Source: Flavobacteriaceae bacterium
GTDB lineage: Bacteria; Bacteroidota; Bacteroidia; Flavobacteriales; Flavobacteriaceae
DNA: 15,779 nucleotides
Assembly: GCA_002709185.1 (NCBI GenBank)
Contig: PAQB01000025.1
Coordinates: forward strand, 1-15,779
Direction: 5' to 3'
The position numbers were made by a program, and so were the translations under genes. The notes beneath the pieces were generated by a model. It had not been told where the DNA came from. It made no database searches and was given only the letters and a program-made list of their open reading frames with translations. Shown here piece after piece: positions 6,991-14,832 of this stretch (the stretch's first letter is position 1; each line of letters opens with the position of its first letter).

Positions 6991-7762
6991 ACCAAAAAAA
7001 CATCTCGGCCAACACTTTTTGAAAGAAGTTTCTGTCGCAAAAAAAATTGCGGATACTCTATCCCTCAAAGGTTATAATAAGGTCCTAGAAATTGGCCCAG
7101 GAATGGGGGTGTTAACAGCCTATCTTTTAGAAAAACCCGTTACCACCTATGCCATTGAAATTGATTCTGAATCCATTCACTATTTGCAAGCACATTTCCT
7201 TGAATTGTCCCAACGTATTATTAAAGCTGATGTTTTAAAATATGATTTTTCCAACACTTTTGGTAAAGATTCTTTTGCCATCATTGGCAATTTTCCTTAC
7301 AATATTTCGACTCAAATTGTATTTAAAATGCTTGAGAACAAACATCAAATCCCAGAATTTTCAGGCATGTTCCAAAAGGAAGTTGCTCAGCGGATCTGTA
7401 TCAGTGAGGGGACAAAATCCTATGGAATTTTATCGGTATTGGTTCAAGCTTTTTACAAAGCAGAGTATCTGTTTACAGTCCCCCCTGTAGTTTTTGATCC
7501 ACCTCCAAAAGTAGATTCAGGGGTATTACGTTTGACGCGGAAAGATGATTTTAGTCTACCTTGCTCAGAAAAACTCTTTTTCCAAGTCGTTAAAAGGGCC
7601 TTTCAACAACGGCGTAAAACATTACGGAATAGCTTAAAAACCTTTAATTTGTCGGATAATTTAAATGCAAATACTATCTTTGACAAGCGTCCTGAGCAGA
7701 TGTCGGTAGCGGCTTTTATTGAACTCGCTACGGCCATAGAAAACGATCAAAAAAAAGTATAA
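6980..7762 (+). CDS. rsmA: 16S rRNA (adenine1518-N6/adenine1519-N6) dimethyltransferase
   Basis: RsmA/KsgA dimethylates two adjacent adenines in helix 45 of 16S rRNA during late 30S assembly, using SAM; loss of the enzyme gives kasugamycin resistance in other bacteria. The 260 residues match the family. Motifs seen are HLGQHFL (8-14, the family's Gln-Asn/His-Phe-Leu entry motif), [12 protein letters not shown] (35-46, SAM motif I), AIEID (58-62), KADVLKYDF (82-90), the catalytic IGNFPYNIS (102-110, the NLPY-type motif with Phe instead of Leu), QKEVAQRI (132-139), [14 protein letters not shown] (172-185) and [13 protein letters not shown] (207-219). The ATG at 6980 gives the canonical N-terminus; a longer reading from 6914 would lie inside the DUF4286 gene. 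It overlaps DUF4286 by 11 bases and ends two bases before mgtE. Confidence 0.96.
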   Translation: MTVKPKKHLGQHFLKEVSVAKKIADTLSLKGYNKVLEIGPGMGVLTAYLLEKPVTTYAIEIDSESIHYLQAHFLELSQRIIKADVLKYDFSNTFGKDSFAIIGNFPYNISTQIVFKMLENKHQIPEFSGMFQKEVAQRICISEGTKSYGILSVLVQAFYKAEYLFTVPPVVFDPPPKVDSGVLRLTRKDDFSLPCSEKLFFQVVKRAFQQRRKTLRNSLKTFNLSDNLNANTIFDKRPEQMSVAAFIELATAIENDQKKV

Positions 7763-7764
7763 CA

Positions 7765-9135
7765 GTGGAAACGCCTAAGGAACATATCTCATTTGAGATC
7801 TCAAAAGCTTTATTGGAGACAGTCGAATCTGGTATCAAAAGCAAAAATGATGCTGCCCTTCAAAAGCAACTCAATGCATTGCATTATGCAGATATTGCCG
7901 AAATTCTAGATGAGCTCAATTTAGATCAAGCGACCTATATCATCAAACTTTTAGATAGTGAAACAACCTCTGATGTTTTATCTGAATTGGAAGAAGACGT
8001 CCGAGAAAAGGTTTTACAAAACTTATCAGTTAAAGAAATAGCGGAAGAGGTTAAAGAGTTGGATACAGATGATGCTGTCGATTTGATTTCTGAGTTACCC
8101 CCGGAGCGAAAGCAAAAGGTAATTGCACAGATAGACGATAAAGAACTGGTAGCAGACATCAACGAATTGTTAGAATACGATGAAAATTCTGCTGGGGGTT
8201 TGATGGCCAAGGAATTGGTCAAGGTTTACGAAACATGGACCGTTGCTGGTTGCCTCAGAAAAATCAGAACCCAAGCCGAAAATGTCAAACGCGTGCATTC
8301 AATATACGTCGTGGACAAAGCAGATAAATTAATTGGTCGACTGTCTCTAAAAGACCTTTTGATTGCTAAAAATGAAACAAAAATTAGCGCCATTTACATT
8401 CCAAAAGTAGATGCTGTTCATGTGAACGATGACGATGAAGATGTGGCAAGACTCATGGCGAAATATGACTTAGAAGCCGTTCCTGTCGTAGACGATGAAA
8501 AAATATTATTAGGCCGGATTACCATTGATGACATTGTGGATGTCATCATTGAAGAGGCTGAAAAAGATTACCAGTTGGCAGCGGGAATTACGCAAGACGT
8601 AGACGCTGAGGACAGTATCTATGCACTGACCAGAGCTCGATTACCATGGTTATTTTTAGGCCTTATTGGTGGCGTGGGTGCTGCCATTATCATGGGCACA
8701 TTTGATACCATTATTGAAGATTTTCCACTTATTCTACTATTTACGCCGCTTATTGCAGCCATGGCTGGAAATGTGGGGGTGCAATCCAGCGCCATCATTG
8801 TTCAGGGATTGGCCAATGACGACATCAAAGGCAGTATCAATAACCGTTTGATTAAAGAGATGCTTTTGGCCACGCTCAACGGCATTATCTTGGCAGTGTT
8901 TTTATTCGGATTTATGTGGCTCTGGCAACAAGATTTTCAAACGGCCTTGGCCGTTTCTGTGTCGCTAGTAGCAGTGATCATTGTAGCTGGTATCGTAGGC
9001 ACATTTATCCCTTTATTTTTACACAAAAGAGGCATCGACCCTGCCATTGCCACAGGGCCTTTTATCACCACCTCCAACGATATTTTTGGGATTTTAATTT
9101 ATTTCATTATCGCCAAGTTCATTTTAAATATTTGA
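7765..9135 (+). CDS. mgtE: MgtE-family magnesium transporter/channel
   Basis: Inner-membrane Mg2+ channel gated by cytosolic Mg2+. The 456 residues show the standard order: an N-terminal superhelical N domain (about 10-135, rich in acidic residues), a pair of CBS domains (about 145-265; GRLSLKDLL at 191-199 and GRITIDDIVDV at 250-260 are the CBS ends), a connecting helix (about 266-292) and five membrane helices (about 294-312, 322-342, 366-386, 393-417 and 438-455). The family signatures AAMAGNVGVQSSAIIVQGLA (331-350) and GPFITTSNDIFG (431-442) are present; Asp439 corresponds to the pore Asp432 of the Thermus enzyme. The start is GTG at 7765, two bases after rsmA; no ATG is near. The next gene starts one base after its stop. 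Confidence 0.96.
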   Translation: METPKEHISFEISKALLETVESGIKSKNDAALQKQLNALHYADIAEILDELNLDQATYIIKLLDSETTSDVLSELEEDVREKVLQNLSVKEIAEEVKELDTDDAVDLISELPPERKQKVIAQIDDKELVADINELLEYDENSAGGLMAKELVKVYETWTVAGCLRKIRTQAENVKRVHSIYVVDKADKLIGRLSLKDLLIAKNETKISAIYIPKVDAVHVNDDDEDVARLMAKYDLEAVPVVDDEKILLGRITIDDIVDVIIEEAEKDYQLAAGITQDVDAEDSIYALTRARLPWLFLGLIGGVGAAIIMGTFDTIIEDFPLILLFTPLIAAMAGNVGVQSSAIIVQGLANDDIKGSINNRLIKEMLLATLNGIILAVFLFGFMWLWQQDFQTALAVSVSLVAVIIVAGIVGTFIPLFLHKRGIDPAIATGPFITTSNDIFGILIYFIIAKFILNI

Positions 9136-9136
9136 G

Positions 9137-10075
9137 ATGAACATTCTTCATGTGGATACCAACCATCCGTTGCTAATCGAACAACTTGAAGCCCTTGGGC
9201 ACCACAATGTTGTTGATATTTCAAGTTCTAAAGCTGAAATTGTTGCTGTAATTTCTGAATATGATGGCCTTGTTATACGCAGCCGTTTTTCCATTGATAA
9301 AATATTTTTAGACCAAGCCAAAAATTTAAAATTTATCGCGCGGGTGGGGTCAGGTTTGGAAAATATTGATGTCGCCTATGCCCATCAAAAAGACATTCAT
9401 TTAATTGCAGCACCTGAAGGTAATTCCAATGCCGTGGGCGAGCATGCCCTAGGAATGTTGTTGGCCTTGTTTAATAAACTGAGTCAGGCCAATCAAGATG
9501 TCAGACGCGGTTTGTGGCCAAGAGAGGCCAACAGAGGTACGGAGTTGGAGGGTAAAACGGTTGGAATTATTGGCTATGGCCATATGGGCAAAGCCTTTGC
9601 TAAAAAGCTCAAAGGCTTTGAAGTTGAGGTTTTATGCTATGATATTAAACCCAATGTTGGGGACGACAATGCCACCCAAGTGTCCTTGGAAACCCTCCAA
9701 AAGCGCGTTGAGGTTCTGAGTTTACATACCCCCGAAACACCGCTTACAAAACAAATGGTTAATCTCCAATTTATTACGAAATTCACTCAGCCCTTTTGGC
9801 TTATCAATACTGCACGCGGTAGTAGCGTAGTCACCAAAGATCTGTTATTTGCATTGGAGTCCGGGCAAATTTTAGGCGCCGGATTGGATGTATTGGAGTA
9901 TGAAAAAAGCTCGTTTGAAGCCTTGTTTTCAGACCGTACTCTCCCCGAAGCTTTTAAAAAGTTGATGCAGTCCGAAAAGGTTCTACTTTCTCCTCATGTG
10001 GCGGGATGGACCAAAGAAAGTCATAGAAAATTAGCCCAAACCATTGTGGATAAAATTCAGGCTATTTTTCATTAG
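9137..10075 (+). CDS. D-isomer-specific 2-hydroxyacid dehydrogenase, likely D-3-phosphoglycerate dehydrogenase
   Basis: NAD(P)-dependent cytosolic oxidoreductase. The 312 residues show the two-domain fold: substrate domain at about 1-98 and 290-312, nucleotide domain at about 99-289. Seen are VIRSR (46-50, in the position that binds the substrate phosphate in SerA), RVGSGLENID (69-78), the Rossmann motif GIIGYGHMG (143-151), NTARG with Arg227, DVLEYE with Glu256, and SPHVAG with His287. The Arg-Glu-His catalytic triad is therefore complete. The IRSR and RVGSG..NID segments favour 3-phosphoglycerate (first step of serine synthesis). The C-terminal regulatory ACT domain of E. coli SerA is absent and no serC is nearby, so another 2-hydroxyacid is possible. 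It is the last gene of the compact run and converges on the next gene with 14 bases between; I see no clear terminator there. Confidence 0.88.
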   Translation: MNILHVDTNHPLLIEQLEALGHHNVVDISSSKAEIVAVISEYDGLVIRSRFSIDKIFLDQAKNLKFIARVGSGLENIDVAYAHQKDIHLIAAPEGNSNAVGEHALGMLLALFNKLSQANQDVRRGLWPREANRGTELEGKTVGIIGYGHMGKAFAKKLKGFEVEVLCYDIKPNVGDDNATQVSLETLQKRVEVLSLHTPETPLTKQMVNLQFITKFTQPFWLINTARGSSVVTKDLLFALESGQILGAGLDVLEYEKSSFEALFSDRTLPEAFKKLMQSEKVLLSPHVAGWTKESHRKLAQTIVDKIQAIFH

Positions 10076-10089
10076 AATCCAGTTTTATT

Positions 10090-11904
10090 TTACAGTATTG
10101 CTTCTTTTTTTGGACCATATTTTCGTTCCAATTCTGCTTGAAATTCTTCCATTACTGGTCGTACTGTACTTTCAGGAATATCAGAAATACGAATGTAAAT
10201 GAGACCATCTACAACATTGTTAAATAATGGATCTACATTAAAAGCAATTAGTCTTGCGTTTTGTTTAATGTACTTTTTTAGCAAGACTGGCATCCGCAGA
10301 GCCCCAGGTTCGATCTCATCAATAATTTTATCAAATTTATTTAAATCTGCATCGGTGGCATCAAACACAAAATCTTTATCAGCGTCCTTGAGTTTAACCT
10401 TAAATTCCTTTTTGGGATGAACATATTGTGCTAGATAAGGATCGTAGTAATGGGATTTCATAAACTCAATCATCAGCGATTTCGAAAAATTTGAAAAACG
10501 GTTGCTTATACTCACACCCCCAATGAGATATTTGTGATTGGGGTATCTCATGGTAGTGTGAATAATTCCCTTCCACATTAGAAACAGCGGCATCGGTTTT
10601 TGTTGGTATGCTTTAATTATAAAGGCCCGTCCCAATTCTATGGATTGTTTCATAATTTTATGAAATTCAGGTTCAAATCGGAACAATTCCTGGAGGTAAA
10701 ACCCTTTTATACCAAGAGCTTCGTAGAGGTCTTCGCCAAAACCCATGCGATAAGCGCCTGCTAAACATTTAGCAGCGCTGTCCCACAAAAACATGTGGTG
10801 GTAATAGTTGTCAAATGCATCTAAATCAATAGCGCGGTTACTGCCCTCTCCAATCGCACGAAATGTAATCTCACGCAGCCGTCCAATTTCTCTCAAAATG
10901 TTGGGAATTAATGTAGCTGGTGCGAGAAAAACTTCATAGTTTTTGCTCTTTAAAAGCCGGTGATTTTTGGCCCGTAAATCATCCACTTCCGAGCACATAA
11001 TTAGTGGATTGACTGCTGTGATTATTTTTTTTGGCCCCTTTTTTAGTTTAATGTTTTGGGCCAGTATTTTTATGCGCTTATGACGTTCAAAAGTATTAGA
11101 AAGCATATAAGTCTTTTTACGTAAAAATGTCGTGAAAGCAGGTAAATTATTAAATTCTTTCTGGTCTTTTACAGAAATAGGGCGCCCAATTCGAATCTTT
11201 ATGATGCGTTGCTTTTGAGTCAACAGTTCAGAAGGGAGTTTGGCAGTTCTTAGATTGTCACTCAATTTAGCTAAATGGTAAAATAATGGACTATTTTCTG
11301 CATGAAAATAGATGGGGACAATTGGCACTTTTGCTTTTTTAGCCAATTTCATAGCTGAAACCTCCCAGGGCTTATCTACTAAAAGTTTTCCTTCTCTTTG
11401 TGTAGAGACTTCCCCGGCTGGAAACATCCCCAATGGGTGACCGTCTTTGAGGTGCGCAAGGGCGCTTCTGAAACCGCCTATGCTGGATTTAGCGGACTTG
11501 TGGTTTTCAAATGGATTAACCGCAAAAATGTAAGGCGCAAGCGGTTTTACTTTATGAAGTATGAAATTACCCATGATTTTATAATCTGAACGTTGTTCCA
11601 ATACAATTTTCAACAACAAAATACCATCAATACCACCAAGTGGATGGTTGGAAACCGTGATGAATCCTTTTTTTTTAGGTAGCCGTTCTAAGTCTTCTTT
11701 AGGGATTTCAAATTTGATTTTAAAATCCTCTAAAATTCCATTCAGAAAGTCAAGTTCTGCACGTTGCTTATGACGGTTGTAAATTTTATTTATTGTCGAT
11801 ATATGAAGAATCTTCATCAACACCCATCCACAAAATGTTCCAATAAAACCATAATTTTCAAGTTTAATGGCTTTTGCAACTTCTTTGGATGTTAGTAAGC
11901 TCAT
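10090..11904 (-). CDS. Two-domain acyltransferase (PlsC-like plus hemolysin/OlsB-like GNAT), probable OlsF-type aminolipid synthase
   Basis: The 604-residue protein joins two acyltransferase modules. The first (about 60-280) is LPLAT/PlsC-like: SNHPLGGID (85-93, a histidine-aspartate motif with five residues between His87 and Asp93) and FPAGEVS (161-167) acting as the FPEG-type motif, with VPIVPIYF (193-200). The second (about 295-590) resembles the hemolysin/OlsB N-acyltransferase family: REITFRAIGEGSN (344-356), LAGAYRMG (381-388), ELGRAFI (423-429) and GGVSIS (462-467). This order matches OlsF, shown in Serratia and Flavobacterium to make N- and O-acylated ornithine lipids; related split enzymes (GlsB/GlsA) make glycine lipids in Bacteroides. 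The substrate here (ornithine, glycine or another amino acid) is inference. An N-terminal hydrophobic stretch (20-36) fits membrane association. Its ATG overlaps the aspartate kinase stop (ATGA). Confidence 0.87.
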   Translation of the reverse strand: MSLLTSKEVAKAIKLENYGFIGTFCGWVLMKILHISTINKIYNRHKQRAELDFLNGILEDFKIKFEIPKEDLERLPKKKGFITVSNHPLGGIDGILLLKIVLEQRSDYKIMGNFILHKVKPLAPYIFAVNPFENHKSAKSSIGGFRSALAHLKDGHPLGMFPAGEVSTQREGKLLVDKPWEVSAMKLAKKAKVPIVPIYFHAENSPLFYHLAKLSDNLRTAKLPSELLTQKQRIIKIRIGRPISVKDQKEFNNLPAFTTFLRKKTYMLSNTFERHKRIKILAQNIKLKKGPKKIITAVNPLIMCSEVDDLRAKNHRLLKSKNYEVFLAPATLIPNILREIGRLREITFRAIGEGSNRAIDLDAFDNYYHHMFLWDSAAKCLAGAYRMGFGEDLYEALGIKGFYLQELFRFEPEFHKIMKQSIELGRAFIIKAYQQKPMPLFLMWKGIIHTTMRYPNHKYLIGGVSISNRFSNFSKSLMIEFMKSHYYDPYLAQYVHPKKEFKVKLKDADKDFVFDATDADLNKFDKIIDEIEPGALRMPVLLKKYIKQNARLIAFNVDPLFNNVVDGLIYIRISDIPESTVRPVMEEFQAELERKYGPKKEAIL

Positions 11905-13163
11905 GGATTTGGGGGCTGAGTTACTATTTGAACGGTTTTTGGTGTAATTTGTTTCATTAAAACCGTTTTATTTTTTTCAATCTCTTTGATTGCTTCTGGT
12001 GTATGGTGCCGAAGGGTAAAAATATTGACAGGTTCCTCAACTGAAACTTTGTATTTGGCTTTTAGCTGAATCAAGAGGGCTTCTAAATTATCAAAATTGT
12101 TTTCGATACAAACTGAAAAACTAATGGCCGAATTTTGAATTAGATGCACTTTCATCCTGCAGCTGTGCAACAGTTTGAAAATATGACTGATATTTTCTTC
12201 AACGATATAAGAAAAATCTAACGATGAAATCGATATTAGGATTTGATTTTCTCTCAAAATATAACAAGGAATATTTGGCGTTAATTGTAATCCTTTTCCT
12301 ACTTTCGTTCCTGCTTTTTCAGGTTTCAAAAAAGACTTCACGAACAAGGGAATTTCCTTGCGTTGTAGCGGTTGTAATGTCTTTGGATGAATGACCGATG
12401 CCCCGTAGTAGGAAAGTTCAATGGCCTCTTCATAGGACAAACTTCTCAACAGGGTTGCATTATCAAAGTAACGCGGATCCGCATTTAAAATTCCTGGAAC
12501 ATCTTTCCACACACAAACGTTTTTAGCATTTGAACAATAGGCAAAAATAGCAGCGCTGTAATCACTGCCCTCTCGCCCAAGTGTGGTTGTGAAATTATTC
12601 GCATCACTGGCGATAAACCCTTGTGTAACAATACAGTTTTTAGAATTTATAGCCTTTTTAATTTTTGCTTGTGTAGTGTTCCAGTCTATTTTTGCGTTTC
12701 GATAATTTCGATTAGTTTTAATGACTTCACGAGCATCCAGCCAGTTGTTTTTTACCCCTTTGTGGTTGAGATAGTAACTTATAATGGTTGTCGAAACCAA
12801 CTCTCCATATCCGATGGTTTGATCGTAAACAAAATTATAGTCAGGTGATTTATTGCGCTCAAAAAAGGCAGTCAGTTCCCGAAATAATTTTGAAACCGTT
12901 TTAAAAACTACATGGGTTTCATTTTCAAATAATTCCAATAAAATAGCATTGTGGTATTTTTGAACTTCTTGAATGCTGCTTTGTAATTTGTGTTTGGAGT
13001 GGTAATAATGGTCAATGACTTTCTCCAAGGCATTGGTGGTTTTCCCCATGGCAGAAATAACAACAATTGTTTCCGTTGTCCCTGTAATTTTAAGAACCTT
13101 TTCAAGATTTTTAACGCCTTGAGCATCTTTTACAGAAGCCCCTCCAAACTTTAAGATTTGCAT
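11901..13163 (-). CDS. Aspartate kinase (monofunctional)
   Basis: Cytosolic enzyme that phosphorylates L-aspartate, the entry step to Lys, Thr, Met and diaminopimelate. The 420 residues show an N-terminal amino-acid kinase domain (1 to about 285) with KFGGASV (5-11), VVISAMGKTTN (34-44), YGELVST (119-125), TLGREGSDYSAA (194-205), VWKDVPGILNADPR (218-231) and YYGASVIHP (252-260). The C-terminal part (about 300-375) is ACT-like and may bind an effector; after about 385 comes a short tail. No homoserine dehydrogenase domain is fused. The first motif reads GGA where most family members have GGT or GGS. Its ATG overlaps the GNAT stop by 13 bases, and its stop overlaps the next gene's start by four, so the three genes are cotranscribed. 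The symbol (lysC or another paralogue) cannot be fixed from the sequence. Confidence 0.93.
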   Translation of the reverse strand: MQILKFGGASVKDAQGVKNLEKVLKITGTTETIVVISAMGKTTNALEKVIDHYYHSKHKLQSSIQEVQKYHNAILLELFENETHVVFKTVSKLFRELTAFFERNKSPDYNFVYDQTIGYGELVSTTIISYYLNHKGVKNNWLDAREVIKTNRNYRNAKIDWNTTQAKIKKAINSKNCIVTQGFIASDANNFTTTLGREGSDYSAAIFAYCSNAKNVCVWKDVPGILNADPRYFDNATLLRSLSYEEAIELSYYGASVIHPKTLQPLQRKEIPLFVKSFLKPEKAGTKVGKGLQLTPNIPCYILRENQILISISSLDFSYIVEENISHIFKLLHSCRMKVHLIQNSAISFSVCIENNFDNLEALLIQLKAKYKVSVEEPVNIFTLRHHTPEAIKEIEKNKTVLMKQITPKTVQIVTQPPNP

Positions 13164-13645
13164 GAATACAGTTTAGATAAATAATTCTTTATACCGTGTT
13201 CGTTGAGGTGTACCACATCCCAATCACGTTTGACATCCGCGCCTTTGGCTTTGTAAAAGTTAATGGCATCGGTATTCCAATCAAGGACCTCCCAACACAC
13301 TCTTTTGACTGCCAAATCTGCAGCATGTAGCACCACTTTGTCCAACAAGGCCGAACCAATTCCTTGTCCTCGCATGCTTTCTGAAACGATTAAATCTTCA
13401 AGGTGAAGCACCCGTCCTTTCCAAGTAGAAAACCGAGTGTAGGTTAGTGCAATACCAACAATTTTGGTGTCTACATCAGCAACAAAACATAAAAAATCTG
13501 GGGAGTTACCAAATCCAGAAGCTTTTAAATCTTCTACAGTCACTTCCACAGCATCTGGGGCCTTTTCGTAAACCGCCAGTTCGACAATTAGATTTAGTAT
13601 CTGTTTAAGGTCAGTTTCTTTCGCTTCTCTAATGAGGAAATCCAT
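13151..13645 (-). CDS. GNAT N-acetyltransferase, spermidine/spermine (SSAT)-like
   Basis: Acetyl-CoA-dependent N-acetyltransferase of 164 residues. It follows the SSAT subfamily closely: IREA..TDLKQILNLIVELAVYE (5-27), TVEDLKASGFG (36-46), STWKGRVLHLEDLIV (73-87), the acetyl-CoA loop RGQGIGSALL (92-101), and DWNTDAINFYKAKGA (122-136) with Tyr131 in the position of the general acid Tyr140 of human SSAT. Members of this group acetylate polyamines or, in other cases, thialysine and related diamines. The substrate here is not determined. It is the first gene of a minus-strand operon followed by aspartate kinase (13-base overlap). A perfect -7 element lies 18 bases upstream. Confidence 0.9.
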   Translation of the reverse strand: MDFLIREAKETDLKQILNLIVELAVYEKAPDAVEVTVEDLKASGFGNSPDFLCFVADVDTKIVGIALTYTRFSTWKGRVLHLEDLIVSESMRGQGIGSALLDKVVLHAADLAVKRVCWEVLDWNTDAINFYKAKGADVKRDWDVVHLNEHGIKNYLSKLYSCKS

Positions 13646-13662
13646 GCTTTTTTATTTGCTCT

Positions 13663-13670
13663 CAAAGATA
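13663..13670 (-). promoter_or_regulatory. -7 promoter element of the GNAT / aspartate kinase / acyltransferase operon
   Basis: On the minus strand this reads TATCTTTG, a perfect TAnnTTTG, ending 18 bases before the GNAT ATG. The expected -33 TTG is not seen at normal distance. A leader of about a dozen bases is predicted. Confidence 0.55.
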
Positions 13671-13673
13671 CTT

Positions 13674-13717
13674 AAAACCCTTTTATTATTGGGTGATAAT
13701 TTCACTTCAAAACCCTT
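13674..13717. repeat. Direct repeat AAAACCCTT, two copies in the divergent promoter region
   Basis: AAAACCCTT occurs at 13674-13682 and 13709-13717 in the same orientation, start to start 35 bases. The first copy lies just upstream of the GNAT-operon -7 element; the second overlaps the TTG that may be the -33 element of fbp. Both are preceded by CTT. It may be a paired site for a regulator acting on both operons, or chance. Confidence 0.35.
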
Positions 13718-13744
13718 GTGGTTGTTTAAAAATTACGATATTTG
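13716..13744 (+). promoter_or_regulatory. Candidate promoter of fbp
   Basis: TTG (13716-13718) and GATATTTG (13737-13744; seven of eight positions of TAnnTTTG) are separated by 18 bases. The -7 element ends 18 bases before the ATG at 13763. It also overlaps a TTG codon at 13742 that would otherwise extend the reading frame by seven codons, so the later ATG is the better start. Confidence 0.5.
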
Positions 13745-13762
13745 TCATCCTACTTCATTGTA

Positions 13763-14773
13763 ATGCCTCAAAAAAATCAAACCCTCGGTGAGTATATCAT
13801 CGATAATCAAAGCGCCTTTAAATACAGTTCTGGAGAACTTTCTCGCCTTATCAATTCCTTACGCTTGGCTGCCAAAGTTGTTAACTACGAAGTTAATAAA
13901 GCAGGATTGGTGGATATATTAGGTGCTGCAGGCCAAACCAATACCCAAGGTGAAAACCAACAAAAACTAGATGTCTATGCCCATGAAAAATTCATTCAAA
14001 TGCTCACGAATAGAAATATTGTTTGTGGAATTGCGAGTGAAGAGGAGGAAGATTTTATGGTCATTAACAGCGCCGACCACCAACACCAAAATAAATACGT
14101 GGTCTTAATCGATCCTTTGGATGGTTCTTCTAATATTGATGTCAATGTCTCTGTAGGAACCATTTTCTCCGTTTATCGCCGAGTCACCCCAGTAGGATCT
14201 CCTGTGAGTATTGACGATTTTTTACAAAAAGGAACTGAGCAAGTCGCTGCCGGTTACATTATATATGGCACCTCTACCATGTTGGTTTATACGACTGGCG
14301 ATGGCGTTAATGGATTTACACTCAACCCCGCCATAGGCACATTCTATTTATCACATCCCAACATCACATTCCCTGAAAAAGGAACCATATACTCTGTGAA
14401 TGAAGGAAATTACAGCCATTTCCCCAAAGGCATTAAAGATTATATCAAATACTGCCAGGAAGAAAAAGGCAATCGCCCATATACATCGCGTTATATTGGC
14501 TCATTGGTCTCCGATTTTCATCGCAATATGATAAAAGGTGGAATTTATTTGTACCCCCAAAGTTATACTTATCCCAATGGGAAATTGCGTCTCTTGTATG
14601 AGTGTAACCCCATTGCATTTATTGCAGAGCAAGCCAAAGGTCAAGCCAGTGATGGCTTAAGGAGGATTTTGGACATTCAACCCCACACTTTACATCAGCG
14701 GGTTCCTTTTATTTGTGGCAGCCCTTCAATGGTAGTAGATGTTGAACGCTTTATGAGATTGAATGATAATTGA
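13763..14773 (+). CDS. fbp: Fructose-1,6-bisphosphatase, class I
   Basis: Cytosolic gluconeogenic enzyme that hydrolyses fructose 1,6-bisphosphate to fructose 6-phosphate, with Mg2+. From the ATG at 13763 it has 336 residues, the normal class I length. Motifs seen are IASEEEED (90-97), the metal- and phosphate-binding [21 protein letters not shown] (116-136), YSVNEGN (210-216), [14 protein letters not shown] (241-254) and [18 protein letters not shown] (274-291) with the ICGSP segment near the C-terminus (317-321). The longer reading from TTG at 13742 overlaps the promoter and is rejected. The gene is divergent from the GNAT operon. Era follows after 59 bases with its own promoter element, so fbp is probably monocistronic or leads into era by readthrough. 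Confidence 0.96.
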   Translation: MPQKNQTLGEYIIDNQSAFKYSSGELSRLINSLRLAAKVVNYEVNKAGLVDILGAAGQTNTQGENQQKLDVYAHEKFIQMLTNRNIVCGIASEEEEDFMVINSADHQHQNKYVVLIDPLDGSSNIDVNVSVGTIFSVYRRVTPVGSPVSIDDFLQKGTEQVAAGYIIYGTSTMLVYTTGDGVNGFTLNPAIGTFYLSHPNITFPEKGTIYSVNEGNYSHFPKGIKDYIKYCQEEKGNRPYTSRYIGSLVSDFHRNMIKGGIYLYPQSYTYPNGKLRLLYECNPIAFIAEQAKGQASDGLRRILDIQPHTLHQRVPFICGSPSMVVDVERFMRLNDN

Positions 14774-14783
14774 TATACAACAA

Positions 14784-14816
14784 TTGAACAGGTCTCATTT
14801 GAAGATTGTACCTTTG
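14784..14816 (+). promoter_or_regulatory. Candidate promoter of era
   Basis: TACCTTTG (14809-14816) is a perfect TAnnTTTG, and TTG (14784-14786) lies 22 bases upstream. The -7 element ends 16 bases before the era ATG at 14833. No terminator of fbp is evident; AATTG/CAATT (around 14769-14785) is a short inverted repeat without a T-run. Confidence 0.55.
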
Positions 14817-14832
14817 TATCAAGTTTTAAACC

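Noticed and set aside
10076..10089. Possible bidirectional terminator between the converging dehydrogenase and acyltransferase genes
   Set aside because: The gap is 14 bases and the surrounding GGAT/ATCC pairing is too short and interrupted to call a hairpin.
13742..13762. TTG start for fbp seven codons upstream
   Set aside because: The TTG is part of the predicted -7 element; the ATG at 13763 gives the usual FBPase length.
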